Shown: positions 25,692 through 33,306, counted from the first letter of the stretch. The stretch is DNA of 34,040 nt from Nitrososphaeraceae archaeon (GCA_025937665.1 JAICQW010000002.1:1-34040); one strand, 5' to 3'. Notes: generated by a model from the sequence alone, not told the origin. Numbers and translations: made by a program.

Positions 25692-25796
25692 ACCGGCGTC
25701 TCTGGAATAGTACCTTTCACTTTCAATACAAGCTAGCTATTCTTAGTATAAATATATGGTAACGTAACGGCAATGGTTTTTTATCGAATTAATTCT

Positions 25797-26198
25797 TTAC
25801 TTCCATTCCCAGGTCTTGTCTGTGAAATTGCCTTGGGTATCTACCTGGGCTTCAAATACGCCGACAATGTTATTTAGAAATTCTAGTTTACCGCCTGAAT
25901 TAGTTTGAAAAAATACCGCTCCACGCCATTTTAGAATCCCTAAAGCATCATACCTACCTATCCCTTCTCCAGTATAGGTTGCAATCTCCCCGTCTGAACT
26001 TTGTATTACCCCATTACCAACTCCATGAAAAGCGCCCTGAGATGACGGACTAGCCATGTATGTCAGAGTTTCTGTCACTTGAACTCCCTTAAGTGTACCA
26101 CTAGCGGAAACACTCGTCTCCATTGTGGGACCCTCAATATCAGCAACTTTCACATAAGTAACTCTGCCTTTCATTTCTCCGATTGGATCTCCTAGCAT
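25797..26198 (-). CDS. Conserved hypothetical beta-barrel protein
   Basis: A 133-aa protein with an all-beta, Gly-rich repeating pattern: GRVTYVKVADIEGPTMETSV, LKGVQVTETLTYMAS, GVGNGVIQSSDGEIATYTGE and LKWRGAVFFQTNSGGKLEFL. This resembles the small calycin or allene-oxide-cyclase-like barrels of soil bacteria and archaea, but I cannot name the family. It is cytosolic by lack of a signal peptide. The start is ATG 26198 (MLGDPIGEMKG). Single gene, opposite in direction to the unit at 24795-25691. Confidence 0.68.
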   Translation of the reverse strand: MLGDPIGEMKGRVTYVKVADIEGPTMETSVSASGTLKGVQVTETLTYMASPSSQGAFHGVGNGVIQSSDGEIATYTGEGIGRYDALGILKWRGAVFFQTNSGGKLEFLNNIVGVFEAQVDTQGNFTDKTWEWK

Positions 26199-26356
26199 AT
26201 CTTCACATATTTCTGAGTATACTTAAACATACTGCAATGAATTACTTGAAAGGAGATTAGTATCGTATGAAAGAGAGGTAAAATAAAGCAAATAGCCTTA
26301 TGGGCTATAGGATTTTCATAAGAATCTATATGTAACTAATATAGTATTTTTTATGT

Positions 26357-26770
26357 TTATCCTGTTAACTGTTCTTTCAACGATACCATATCTACCAAGT
26401 TCCAACGCTCTACGATCTTTGCCTTATTAAAGGAAAACTCTGTCATTCCATTCACTTTGAATTTTTTACCTGTTGACTGAAGATCCCCAAAAGCACCATC
26501 ATGAGTGCCTGTCAGATAATATCTGCACACGACCTTGTTTCCTTCAATTATGATATCTTCAAAGATAATTCTTATGTCAGGAAATGCCTTCCATAGGAGA
26601 TAGATGAACTGTTTGAAACCTTCCTTATTAGTTGGAAGATTTGGAGGAAAACCATGAATAACCAACGAATCATTATAAAAATCAAAATACGATGATTCTC
26701 TTACTTTGGGATCATTAAATGTATCTGCCAAATTACGCACAACTTGCCTTAATTCTTCTGATGATGACAT
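26357..26770 (-). CDS. SnoaL-like ester cyclase/polyketide cyclase family protein
   Basis: A 137-aa NTF2-fold protein. Characteristic segments are LADTFNDPKVRESSYFDFYN, GFKQFIYLLWKAFPDIRIIF followed by EDIIIEGNKVVCRYYLTGTH, and a C-terminal EFSFNKAKIVERWNLVDM. SnoaL-like proteins bind small hydrophobic ligands and some catalyse ring closure or hydration. Most have unknown substrates, as here. Single gene; the upstream region has a usual AT-rich promoter. Confidence 0.83.
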   Translation of the reverse strand: MSSSEELRQVVRNLADTFNDPKVRESSYFDFYNDSLVIHGFPPNLPTNKEGFKQFIYLLWKAFPDIRIIFEDIIIEGNKVVCRYYLTGTHDGAFGDLQSTGKKFKVNGMTEFSFNKAKIVERWNLVDMVSLKEQLTG

Positions 26771-26927
26771 AAATTGAAAACTGTATTGCCTATTTTAATA
26801 ACTTTTCACCTACTTTGTTTGTCTAGTATCCCCAGGGAATTAATTCTAAGAGGCGCTTTGTTTTATGATAGATACTGGGTTTTATCGATTAACCCGAAAG
26901 AACTGAGATGAATAAATAATAAATTGA

Positions 26928-27728
26928 CTATAAATAATCTGTAATCTTGTTGTCCTTGCTTTCTAAAATGCAAGCTTCAATTTGTTTTTTATATGTCATG
27001 ACCGCCTGTACTCTAGAAAATTGCCTTAGAAACTCTATTTCATCCTTTAAGAATCCTGGATTTGAGTTATAAAGCTCGTTGAATACTAGTTTCTGATTTA
27101 TGTGCTCTAATGTTTGGAGTCTTTTGTATATCTTGTCTATCCCTTCTACAATACCGTTTTCTAACAAAGTTTTGGCAAGCCTCCTTTTAGATAAATTGAA
27201 CATTCCTGTATGTATAATTCTATCATACACCGACAGTACTTCAAAATGATCTTTTATACCCGTATAGCCTATTATTGTTGCGGGAAGTAAGCGCAGAAAC
27301 TTTATTGAATTCTTGTTTACATGATTTTTGTCCAAGACAACGATAGATCTTCCGAAAGTGAGTATAGCATTCATTATCTGATTGGGTAGGCGTCCATCTA
27401 AGATATCACAATTGGACTTGAGCTCAACAGGATATAGTGAAATACAATCTATTCTACATTTTTCAGTTCTGGCAACTTCTGTTAGTTGGCCTGTCCTCAT
27501 AAGGATATCATAGTAGGTCTCTGTCGCCTCTGAATCCCGACAAGCTTTAGAATTTTTGGTTTTCTGAAGAACTGCAATTACCAGATCAAATTGACCAAAA
27601 TGACCCTCATTCTTGACTCTAATTTCGCTACCTGATTTTAGAAACGAAAGTTCTCTGTTTTTACTATTAAAAATGTGTCTTGATTCCATTGAATTAACAA
27701 ATAGGTCCTTTAACTCCACTTCATTCAT
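26928..27728 (-). CDS. Probable PD-(D/E)XK nuclease-superfamily protein
   Basis: A 266-aa protein, MNEVELKDLFVNSMESRHIF. The segment GHFGQFDLVIAV places an Asp (D48), and the strand ISLYPVELKSNCDILDGRLP carries E102-x-K104. This D...ExK arrangement followed by a QI..AIL helix matches the PD-(D/E)XK nuclease fold. The C-terminal half is helical (RRLAKTLLENGIVEGIDKIY). No DNA-binding domain or toxin-antitoxin partner is apparent. It is a single gene whose transcription could be affected by the structured element at 27811-27875. Confidence 0.6.
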   Translation of the reverse strand: MNEVELKDLFVNSMESRHIFNSKNRELSFLKSGSEIRVKNEGHFGQFDLVIAVLQKTKNSKACRDSEATETYYDILMRTGQLTEVARTEKCRIDCISLYPVELKSNCDILDGRLPNQIMNAILTFGRSIVVLDKNHVNKNSIKFLRLLPATIIGYTGIKDHFEVLSVYDRIIHTGMFNLSKRRLAKTLLENGIVEGIDKIYKRLQTLEHINQKLVFNELYNSNPGFLKDEIEFLRQFSRVQAVMTYKKQIEACILESKDNKITDYL

Positions 27729-27810
27729 AATTTAATAATATAGCTAGGAGCCCGATAAATAGAGGTTTAGACAATATTATTTGTTAAGCTAATCACTACT
27801 TGTTGAGTTA

Positions 27811-27875
27811 TCAGGCGTCCATATTCTACGTCCTAGGTGGGTTGGACGTCGCAGGTAATAGCGAGGAGCGAGCGC
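27811..27875. other. GC-rich structured element between nuclease-like gene and zinc peptide gene
   Basis: A GC-rich patch in AT-rich DNA. ACGTCC (27828-27833) pairs perfectly with GGACGT (27844-27849) around a 10-base loop. The upstream GGCGTCC (27814-27820) could instead pair with the same GGACGTCGC, so two mutually exclusive hairpins are possible. The tract GCGAGGAGCGAGCGC follows at 27861-27875. It lies 59 bases upstream of the zinc peptide gene and about 83 bases upstream of the nuclease-like gene on the other strand. Confidence 0.35.
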
Positions 27876-27933
27876 ATAAATTAATTCAATTGTTTCAGAT
27901 AGGAATTTTTAATAACTCGTATCTCTAAAGAAA

Positions 27934-28068
27934 ATGCCCTTGAGTCAAAATGATAGATGCCAATGTGGGCATATCCGATCGCATCATGCTCGGAAGATGC
28001 CCAAGAACAATCCTACCAAATGTAATAAATGTGATTGTCCAAAATTCATAATTCCTAATAGTCGATAG
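27934..28068 (+). CDS. 44-aa zinc-ribbon-like peptide
   Basis: ATG at 27934 to TAG at 28066-28068, 44 residues: MPLSQNDRCQCGHIRSHHAR, then KCNKCDCPKFIIPN. Cys and His are arranged C-x-C-x-H ... H-H, then C-x2-C-x-C, enough for a zinc site. The peptide is basic (RKMPKNNPTK) and might bind nucleic acid. Comparable zinc micro-proteins with CxCGH....CxxCxC occur in Nitrososphaerota. The gene is downstream of the structured element at 27811 and just upstream of the tandem hairpins at 28135. Confidence 0.65.
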   Translation: MPLSQNDRCQCGHIRSHHARKMPKNNPTKCNKCDCPKFIIPNSR

Positions 28069-28134
28069 GACAATAAAGTTTAAATGTTCTCTCAGTATAC
28101 GGAAATAAGATTAAGCTATTTTATAATCATAAAC

Positions 28135-28201
28135 CGGTGGAGCCATTTATCGAGTGAGATGGACGGCTCCACCGAGCCTCTACATCAGAAACGTAGAGGT
28201 T
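28135..28201 (+). ncRNA. Tandem hairpin element, candidate small RNA or 3'-end structure
   Basis: Two hairpins lie back to back. The first pairs CGGTGGAGCC (28135-28144) with GGCTCCACCG (28165-28174), ten perfect pairs around a 20-base loop. The second, immediately next to it, pairs AGCCTCTAC (28175-28183) with GTAGAGGTT (28193-28201), seven perfect Watson-Crick pairs plus a G-U and an A-U, around a 9-base loop. The stems could stack coaxially. Such perfect stems in very AT-rich DNA are unlikely by chance. The region is nominally open in frame (28084-28290), but I regard that as spurious. Confidence 0.5.
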
Positions 28202-28266
28202 TACCAATACGAATCAACGATATAAAAATCAAACTGATCAATGAAATAAGTTTTAGAAAATTGTTA

Positions 28267-28434
28267 CTAAACTTTGCTAACTACAATTGACAATTCTCCG
28301 TCGATTACTTTCCATTCCCAATCTAGTTTATCTCCATCCTCCAATTTCATCTGCCTGACAATACTCATAGGGATTGTGGTGCGTAGAGACGCAAATTTAG
28401 ATGAGGCCTTTTTTGCTACTGTAATTTCTCCCAT
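28267..28434 (-). CDS. SpoVT/AbrB-domain DNA-binding protein
   Basis: A 55-aa protein from ATG 28432-28434 (minus strand) to TAG 28267: MGEITVAKKASSKFASLRTT then IPMSIVRQMKLEDGDKLDWE and WKVIDGELSIVV. The sequence LRTTIP.SIV..M.LEDGD.L.WEW is the AbrB swapped-hairpin fold, as in archaeal and bacterial antitoxins and transition-state regulators. It is a stand-alone copy with no evident toxin beside it. A TATA-like GAGTTTAAATC sits about 30 bases upstream and a perfect palindrome (28477-28500) lies next to it, so autoregulation is likely. Confidence 0.85.
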   Translation of the reverse strand: MGEITVAKKASSKFASLRTTIPMSIVRQMKLEDGDKLDWEWKVIDGELSIVVSKV

Positions 28435-28476
28435 TCTTTAAGAATACGGCTTACTTTGATTTAAACTCTACCTTGT

Positions 28477-28500
28477 ATTAGGTAAATATCTATACCTAAT
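28477..28500. promoter_or_regulatory. Perfect palindromic operator candidate for the AbrB gene
   Basis: ATTAGGTA (28477-28484) and TACCTAAT (28493-28500) form perfect inverted arms around an 8-base AT spacer. A third half-site TACCT lies at 28469-28473. It is positioned just upstream of the TATA-like element (28459-28468) of the AbrB gene on the minus strand, the usual site of an operator that a dimeric regulator binds. Confidence 0.55.
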
Positions 28501-28908
28501 CCTATCAGATAATTAAAACATACTCTATTAGATAAAAAGAAGATGTGATGACACAAGATTCCTAATTAGCAGTGTTTCCTAGGTCGTGCGAAAGAAAATT
28601 CAGAAAAATAAATTAGAGGTCTACAACGAGTTTAGTAAAAAATTCTAATGAAGATCTAAAATGTCTTTTCAGCTCTTTCGTAGCCGTGTGTAATAATGAA
28701 AATGACTTGCGCAAGTCAGGAAGAGTCGGGAGAATAATGATATTATTTATTATGGTACGAAAAAGAATCCATCATGATAATTTCTGAGATATTAATTAAG
28801 AACGTCAAAATATCAAAACATAATATCTAAGAGTCTCTTAAGATATCAAAAATTTATAAAAAATATCAAACAAGATGATTTAAATTAGATTAATATCAAA
28901 ACAAAATT
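28501..28908. other. AT-rich promoter region with repeated ATATCAAA
   Basis: No gene is visible. ATATCAAA occurs at 28810, 28843, 28863 and 28893, spaced 33, 20 and 30 bases apart. A small palindrome TAAGAG-T-CTCTTA lies at 28828-28840. TTTATAAA at 28853-28860 is a good TATA box for the gene at 28909. The four repeats flank and overlap that promoter, so they may be a regulator binding array. Confidence 0.45.
28853..28860 (+). promoter_or_regulatory. TATA box for the secreted acidic protein gene
   Basis: TTTATAAA, about 50 bases upstream of ATG 28909, which predicts a leader of about 20-25 bases. The copies of ATATCAAA around it suggest regulated transcription. Confidence 0.4.
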
Positions 28909-29304
28909 ATGCTTAATCAAACTATGTTACTCTTAATTGGAATGGTATTTACTACGGTAGCATTTATAGATAATCCAATATCATATGCAGAAAAGAGAGA
29001 ATGTAAAGACTTGACTAAGGAAGTCAAATACAATTCTGAAGATCACGATGATAATAAAGAGTCGGAAAAAGAGTTCAAGAAATCTCTAGAGCAAGACTCA
29101 CTTTGTGAATTCACAGAAAGACATGATAAAGAAGAACTAAAGGGAGAGGTCAAGAATTGGGATGAATATAAGAAGTCGGAAGTATATCAAACATCCAATA
29201 AGGAACAAAAAGACTGTCAAGAAGAAGGCTTCAAATCTCCTGATGACGGAGATAAGGCCTTGCAGGGATATGAGATAGAATATTGTGGATGGGATGAGGA
29301 CTAA
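28909..29304 (+). CDS. Secreted acidic Cys-containing protein of unknown function
   Basis: A 131-aa exported protein: signal peptide LNQTMLLLIGMVFTTVAFID with likely cleavage after PISYA. The mature part is very rich in Glu, Asp and Lys, with four Cys (REC, LCEF, KDCQEEG, EYCGWDED) that could form two disulfides. It has no known domain; acidic repeats (KEFKKSLEQDSLCEF, KNWDEYKKSEVYQ) look helical. It may bind metal ions or surface polymers; function unknown. Its promoter carries repeated ATATCAAA sites. Confidence 0.7.
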   Translation: MLNQTMLLLIGMVFTTVAFIDNPISYAEKRECKDLTKEVKYNSEDHDDNKESEKEFKKSLEQDSLCEFTERHDKEELKGEVKNWDEYKKSEVYQTSNKEQKDCQEEGFKSPDDGDKALQGYEIEYCGWDED

Positions 29305-29402
29305 ATTTACAAACAAATACTAGTATATCTATCTACTTTACTGATTCGAGAAACTATCTGACGTTCAAGAAGATCATATCACAATTTATCTTATTTCAAA
29401 AT

Positions 29403-29874
29403 CTAATGCTTTTTACCAATCCGTTCAAATTCCTTCAAATACGATTGGTTTTTTGACCTCCACTTTTTAGTTATAAGCTCTCTTATTAGCAGCCACATAT
29501 CTGCAATAACATAACTCTGCCATTGGATGAGTTCATCTTCCAACTCTTTATCATGCTTTAGTATAAAACCCAATCTATCGTAGTTAGATGCTACATTTCT
29601 TGCTGCATCTTCTGTTGCCATATCAAGTTCGAAAACTAACTTTTCGTTTCCATTTCCCTCTTTTATCTGAGTTAGCAATTTACTTTTTCTAAGTGCCCTT
29701 CTCGTGAACAAATTTTTCATCTTCTATTATTCTGGTAATATTTGTAACATTTGAAAAAAGATCAGATTGTCTCTTACGTTTACCTTCTCTATGGGATCTT
29801 AATATTCTGGCTAAAGACAATACCATAGCAGCTACGGAAAAATTAATGAAGATATTACTAACGGTTCCAATTGT
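29403..29874 (-). pseudogene. Membrane protein gene split by a frameshift (DUF4760-like)
   Basis: The 105-aa ORF 29403-29720 (GNEKLVFELDMATEDAARNV, NYDRLGFILKHDKELEDELI, VIADMWLLIRELITKKW) looks like the C-terminal body of a DUF4760-like protein. In another frame, from 29874 to a stop at 29689, lies FINFSVAAMVLSLARIL then RQSDLFSNVTNITRIIEDEK, the N-terminal membrane anchor and helix that such proteins usually have. The two overlap where KFVHEKGT in the upstream frame faces TRRALRKSK in the downstream one. One indel near 29700 would join them into about 160 residues. It may be a pseudogene or a sequence error; alternatively the C-terminal ORF is expressed alone from ATG 29720. Confidence 0.6.
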
Positions 29875-30217
29875 TTATATTTATTATAGACATTATATAA
29901 TAATTAAACTTAGTTTATTCTAATATTGGTGTAATTGTAATTAAAATTGGATAAATATTAGGATGTTCCTCTTTCCAAGATATCCAATGATTTTGAATTT
30001 ATGAAATAGAGGCTAGTGTAAGCATAAATTATGAAATACCCACTTTACAATTGACGTGATTCTATGGATGTGCCAGTAAACGAGGGTATGATCTAGCTAT
30101 AGGTTTTACATTTAAGAAAATGGAAATTGCATAAAGAAATTTGAATTTATTTGGAAAAAAGCATAGAATCCGTTTTCTAATCCTTAAATACAATAATTTT
30201 GTTATCAATAAATTATC
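29875..30217. other. Intergenic region upstream of the second alcohol dehydrogenase
   Basis: No intact gene found. A 17-codon frame ending at about 30134 (KRGYDLAIGFTFKKMEIA) may be a fragment. TATA-like TTATATAATAATT lies at about 29893-29905 for the minus-strand gene and TTAAATAC at about 30184-30191 for ATG 30218. Confidence 0.35.
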
Positions 30218-31309
30218 ATGTCTACTACTCAAGTTACGTCTGAATCACAAGGTCAATACAAAGCTAAGGCTTTCTCTGCAGCAAGCGCTACTTCCAAGCT
30301 TGTTCCGACAGTCATATCGCGGCGAGAACCAGGCAGTCATGATGTTCAAATAGAAATTCTTTTTTGTGGTATCTGCCATTCTGATCTGCACCAGGTCCGT
30401 AATGAGTGGAGTGTGATGCCTACTGTATATCCCTGCATTCCGGGTCATGAGATAGTCGGTAGAGTCACAAAGGTAGGATCTGCAGTCACCAAGTTCAAAC
30501 AAGGAGATCTAGCTGCTGTCGGCTGCTTGGTTGATTCCGATGGCTCGTGTCCCGATTGCCAGACCGGTCTTGAACAGTTTTGCCCCCAATTGACTCTTAC
30601 ATATAACTCACGTGATCCGCACTTGGGAGGTGTTACTTATGGAGGATATTCTGATAGCATTGTGGTTAAAGATCATTTTGTTCTTCATGTTCCTTCTAAC
30701 CTCGATCTTGCCGGAGTAGCACCACTCCTTTGCGCTGGAATCACAACATATTCTCCAATGAGGCACTGGGGTGTTACCAATGGTAAGAAAGTTGGAGTAG
30801 TTGGTCTTGGTGGACTAGGACACATGGCGGTAAAATTTGCACATGCGTTTGGTGCTTACGTTGTTGTTTTTACTACCTCGGAGAACAAGAAGGATGATGC
30901 TATTCGCCTTGGCGCTGACGAAATTATTATTTCCTCCGATCCTACTCAGATGAAAAAACACACATCCAGTTTTGACTTTATACTCGACACTGTATCTGCT
31001 GAACATGACATTAATGCCTACATCCAGCTACTCGGTCGTGATGGAAACATAACCCTAGTAGGCGCACCAGACAAGCCTCATGCCGTGTCTGCATTTGGAC
31101 TCTTGTTCCAGCGTCGCAGCATTTCTGGTTCAATAATAGGAGGTCTAGCCGAAACGCAGGAAATGCTTGACTTTTGTGGTAAACATAACATTACTGCTGA
31201 TGTTGAAGTTATTCCTATACAGAAAGTTAACGAGGCTTACGAGAGGATGCTCAAGTCGGATGTAAAGTATCGTTTCTCTATTAACATGGAGTCCATAAAA
31301 TCAGACTAA
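30218..31309 (+). CDS. Zinc-dependent alcohol dehydrogenase (CAD/YahK type), second copy
   Basis: A 363-aa medium-chain dehydrogenase. Catalytic zinc ligands are C53-H54 (GICHSDLH) and H77-E78 (PGHEIVG). The nucleotide-binding motif is VGLGGLGHMAVKFAHAFG. The structural zinc loop reads VDSDGSCPDCQTGLEQFC: C111, C114 and C122 are present, but the first of the usual four Cys is Asp108. The other copy at 19327-20337 has all four. Members reduce aldehydes with NADPH. A TATA-like TTAAATAC about 30 bases upstream suggests a leaderless mRNA. Confidence 0.9.
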   Translation: MSTTQVTSESQGQYKAKAFSAASATSKLVPTVISRREPGSHDVQIEILFCGICHSDLHQVRNEWSVMPTVYPCIPGHEIVGRVTKVGSAVTKFKQGDLAAVGCLVDSDGSCPDCQTGLEQFCPQLTLTYNSRDPHLGGVTYGGYSDSIVVKDHFVLHVPSNLDLAGVAPLLCAGITTYSPMRHWGVTNGKKVGVVGLGGLGHMAVKFAHAFGAYVVVFTTSENKKDDAIRLGADEIIISSDPTQMKKHTSSFDFILDTVSAEHDINAYIQLLGRDGNITLVGAPDKPHAVSAFGLLFQRRSISGSIIGGLAETQEMLDFCGKHNITADVEVIPIQKVNEAYERMLKSDVKYRFSINMESIKSD

Positions 31310-31452
31310 AAAGACATCATCAGTCAGAACTAAAACCACTTTATTTGATCGGACTAAAATAAGAATCTCAAAGTTCAGTTTACCATACTTGCTGATGATG
31401 TATTTTCACTTGATTTTTGATCAACAACATTTATTTTATAAGTAACTTCAGA

Positions 31453-32121
31453 TCAATAAAATGGCTGCTCTCCCTTAACATGAATAGTGTATTCGCCAAT
31501 AGGTAACGGTTTTAGGAATATCCAATAGCCGTATGCAACGGCCTGAGTGGGTCCACTGCGAACATCAAAAATGTTATCTTTAGCAACAGTCAGGTCAAAC
31601 AGATCCGCTTTTATCCTCTGATATGTCAAGGAAATATCATCTAATTCTGTCCCTACATATGTTGCGGCACTAAGGTCTGATTCAAGTGCTCTCTTTAAAT
31701 CATCTTCACCCTTCGCGTTTGGGAAATCTGAGAATGATATTTCTGCATTAAGTACGGGATACAGGACTGCCTTTCCAGCGGGTATTGTTACCGTTCTATT
31801 AGCCACTGAATTATACGCACCGCTCAGGAAGAACACTGGTTCATCAGATGGTTGAAATTTCATAAGTGCAGTTCCATTGGGATTAAGAAGTGGGTTATTA
31901 TAGTATCCGGAGAACGAATAAGGCCATTTCCACCATTTCGCAGTCCATTCTGGTATCGTTATATTATAGGGTATCGCAGTACTATTAAACAACAATGAGT
32001 CAATTTGACTTTTTGATAAATCTGCGGATATGTTTTCAGTGAATAGTGGAAGCGAAGTAAATGTTATCACTAGTGCCATCGTCAGCAGAAACAAGAACTT
32101 GGATAAAGCAAATTTAGTCAT
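31453..32121 (-). CDS. Secreted WWKW-type protein of unknown function
   Basis: A 222-aa exported protein: signal peptide FLFLLTMALVITFTSLPLF, then WTAKWWKWPYSFSGYYNNP, PVFFLSGAYNSVANRTVTIP and AGKAVLYPVLNAEISFSD, ending GYWIFLKPLPIGEYTIHVKG. The W..KWWKW and IPAGKA..PVLN motifs mark a family of secreted proteins in soil bacteria and archaea, without known function. The C-terminus is short compared with the family pattern, lacking the last beta-strand (f..YHLTV). A TATA-like GTTTATACG lies about 30 bases upstream. It is divergent from a truncated paralogue. Confidence 0.75.
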   Translation of the reverse strand: MTKFALSKFLFLLTMALVITFTSLPLFTENISADLSKSQIDSLLFNSTAIPYNITIPEWTAKWWKWPYSFSGYYNNPLLNPNGTALMKFQPSDEPVFFLSGAYNSVANRTVTIPAGKAVLYPVLNAEISFSDFPNAKGEDDLKRALESDLSAATYVGTELDDISLTYQRIKADLFDLTVAKDNIFDVRSGPTQAVAYGYWIFLKPLPIGEYTIHVKGEQPFY

Positions 32122-32220
32122 ATGATTTCATTTATTTGGGGTAAACGTATAAACTTAATTATAAGAAAAATATCATATTTAACCTTTAAATTTGTAAGAA
32201 TTGATTACAAGACTAATGCT

Positions 32221-32463
32221 ATGAACAACGTTACTGAGGTTTATACTAAACAATTTGATGCCACAATACCAAAAGAAAGTCATCTTTTAAGTGAACGTTA
32301 CGGTACTTTTCCTGCCGCAGCGCACGGATGGTTTGTATTCTTAAAACCTCTTCAACGTGGGGATCATACTGTGTATTACCAAAACAGCGTTGAAGCTACA
32401 ACTCTTAGCGGAGCTGGAAATATGAATTCAGCCCAGTTTACTTATCATCTTACTGTTAAATAG
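32221..32463 (+). CDS. Truncated paralogue of the WWKW-type secreted protein
   Basis: An 80-aa frame from ATG 32221 (TEVYTKQFDATIPKESHLLS). It reads HGWFVFLKPLQRGDHTVYYQ, aligned with GYWIFLKPLPIGEYTIHVKG of the neighbouring minus-strand protein, and then has the missing tail MNSAQFTYHLTVK. The signal peptide and the WWKW half are absent, so this is a C-terminal fragment of a second family member. The frame extends upstream to 32122 without family resemblance. TTTAAATT at about 32184-32191 is a plausible TATA box, so expression as a small cytosolic protein is possible. More likely a pseudogene. Confidence 0.58.
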   Translation: MNNVTEVYTKQFDATIPKESHLLSERYGTFPAAAHGWFVFLKPLQRGDHTVYYQNSVEATTLSGAGNMNSAQFTYHLTVK

Positions 32464-32713
32464 GTGTTTATATAAGAGGAATTGTTAGTACAAGTAATTT
32501 CAGTAATTCATGATGTATATCTTCCAACCATTTCCTCAACAGCATCATTGAGGTGGCATAATTTTTTCATCTATTATCGACTATGTCATGTTGGTAAGGT
32601 TCTGTCACATTTTATTAGGCTTTTGCTCACGGATAGTCATATGAGCGGCGACTAATAGAAAGAATATCAAAAATAATCGTTTAATTATAATAGTGTGCAG
32701 TACAAGATACTGT

Positions 32714-32911
32714 ATGATATTCGAAGATGAGCACATTATTCGGTGTAGCGAATGTGGAAGAAATCTAATAGTTAAAGATACTGTAAATAACGGGATTGCA
32801 TTTCTCAGTCATCTAAAGTTGGATCACGGTATTACCTACGTACCTCAACGCATGACTAAGACCAAGACCAAAATTAATACTAGCCAACAATTACAAAAAA
32901 TGGATTCCTAA
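32714..32911 (+). CDS. Small C2H2-like zinc finger protein
   Basis: From ATG 32714, 65 residues. It reads RCSECGRNLIVKDTV then FLSHLKLDHGITYVP, with C-x2-C and H-x4-H: the C2H2 zinc finger arrangement. The C-terminus is basic and Thr/Lys-rich (MTKTKTKINTSQQLQKM). A GTG at 32693 would add seven residues, but the ATG gives a natural beginning MIFEDEHIIRCSEC. Small C2H2 proteins are numerous in this lineage and often bind DNA or partner proteins. Single gene. Confidence 0.7.
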   Translation: MIFEDEHIIRCSECGRNLIVKDTVNNGIAFLSHLKLDHGITYVPQRMTKTKTKINTSQQLQKMDS

Positions 32912-33306
32912 TTCATACTAAAGCCGTTACTCCTTATCAGTTACAAATTACTACGTCAAAGAATTTCTAAATCTTTCACAGAACATTGAATTGAGAATAA
33001 TGGTTGATATTTTGTATGATTCTGGTAAACAGAACTAATCAAAACATTGATGGTAAAAGAGGGATCTCATCCCACCAACGTTAACTTATTTAACAGAACA
33101 ACGTATAGAACGTGTATGGTTAATTTCTTAGATCTGAGATGAAATGTATTATTTATCTTATGCCATACCAAGTGACAAACTAATCTTACTAATGATTTAG
33201 CTCTCCTAGGGCCAATGAACTCAACTCAAATTATTCCTGTGCATTAGTAATATTTCTTGACTCATAATAATTGGAATTGTGAGATCCTATATCAAGAAGC
33301 CTTCAG
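32912..33306. other. Intergenic region, 395 bases
   Basis: Nothing recognisable: no ORF with family resemblance, no obvious RNA structure. Short TA-rich runs occur at 33140-33160. Confidence 0.35.

Noticed and set aside
28084..28290. 68-codon plus-strand ORF MFSQYTEIRLSYFI...
   Set aside because: It runs through both perfect hairpins at 28135-28201 and overlaps the end of the AbrB gene on the other strand. The encoded sequence has no family resemblance, so it is more likely chance.
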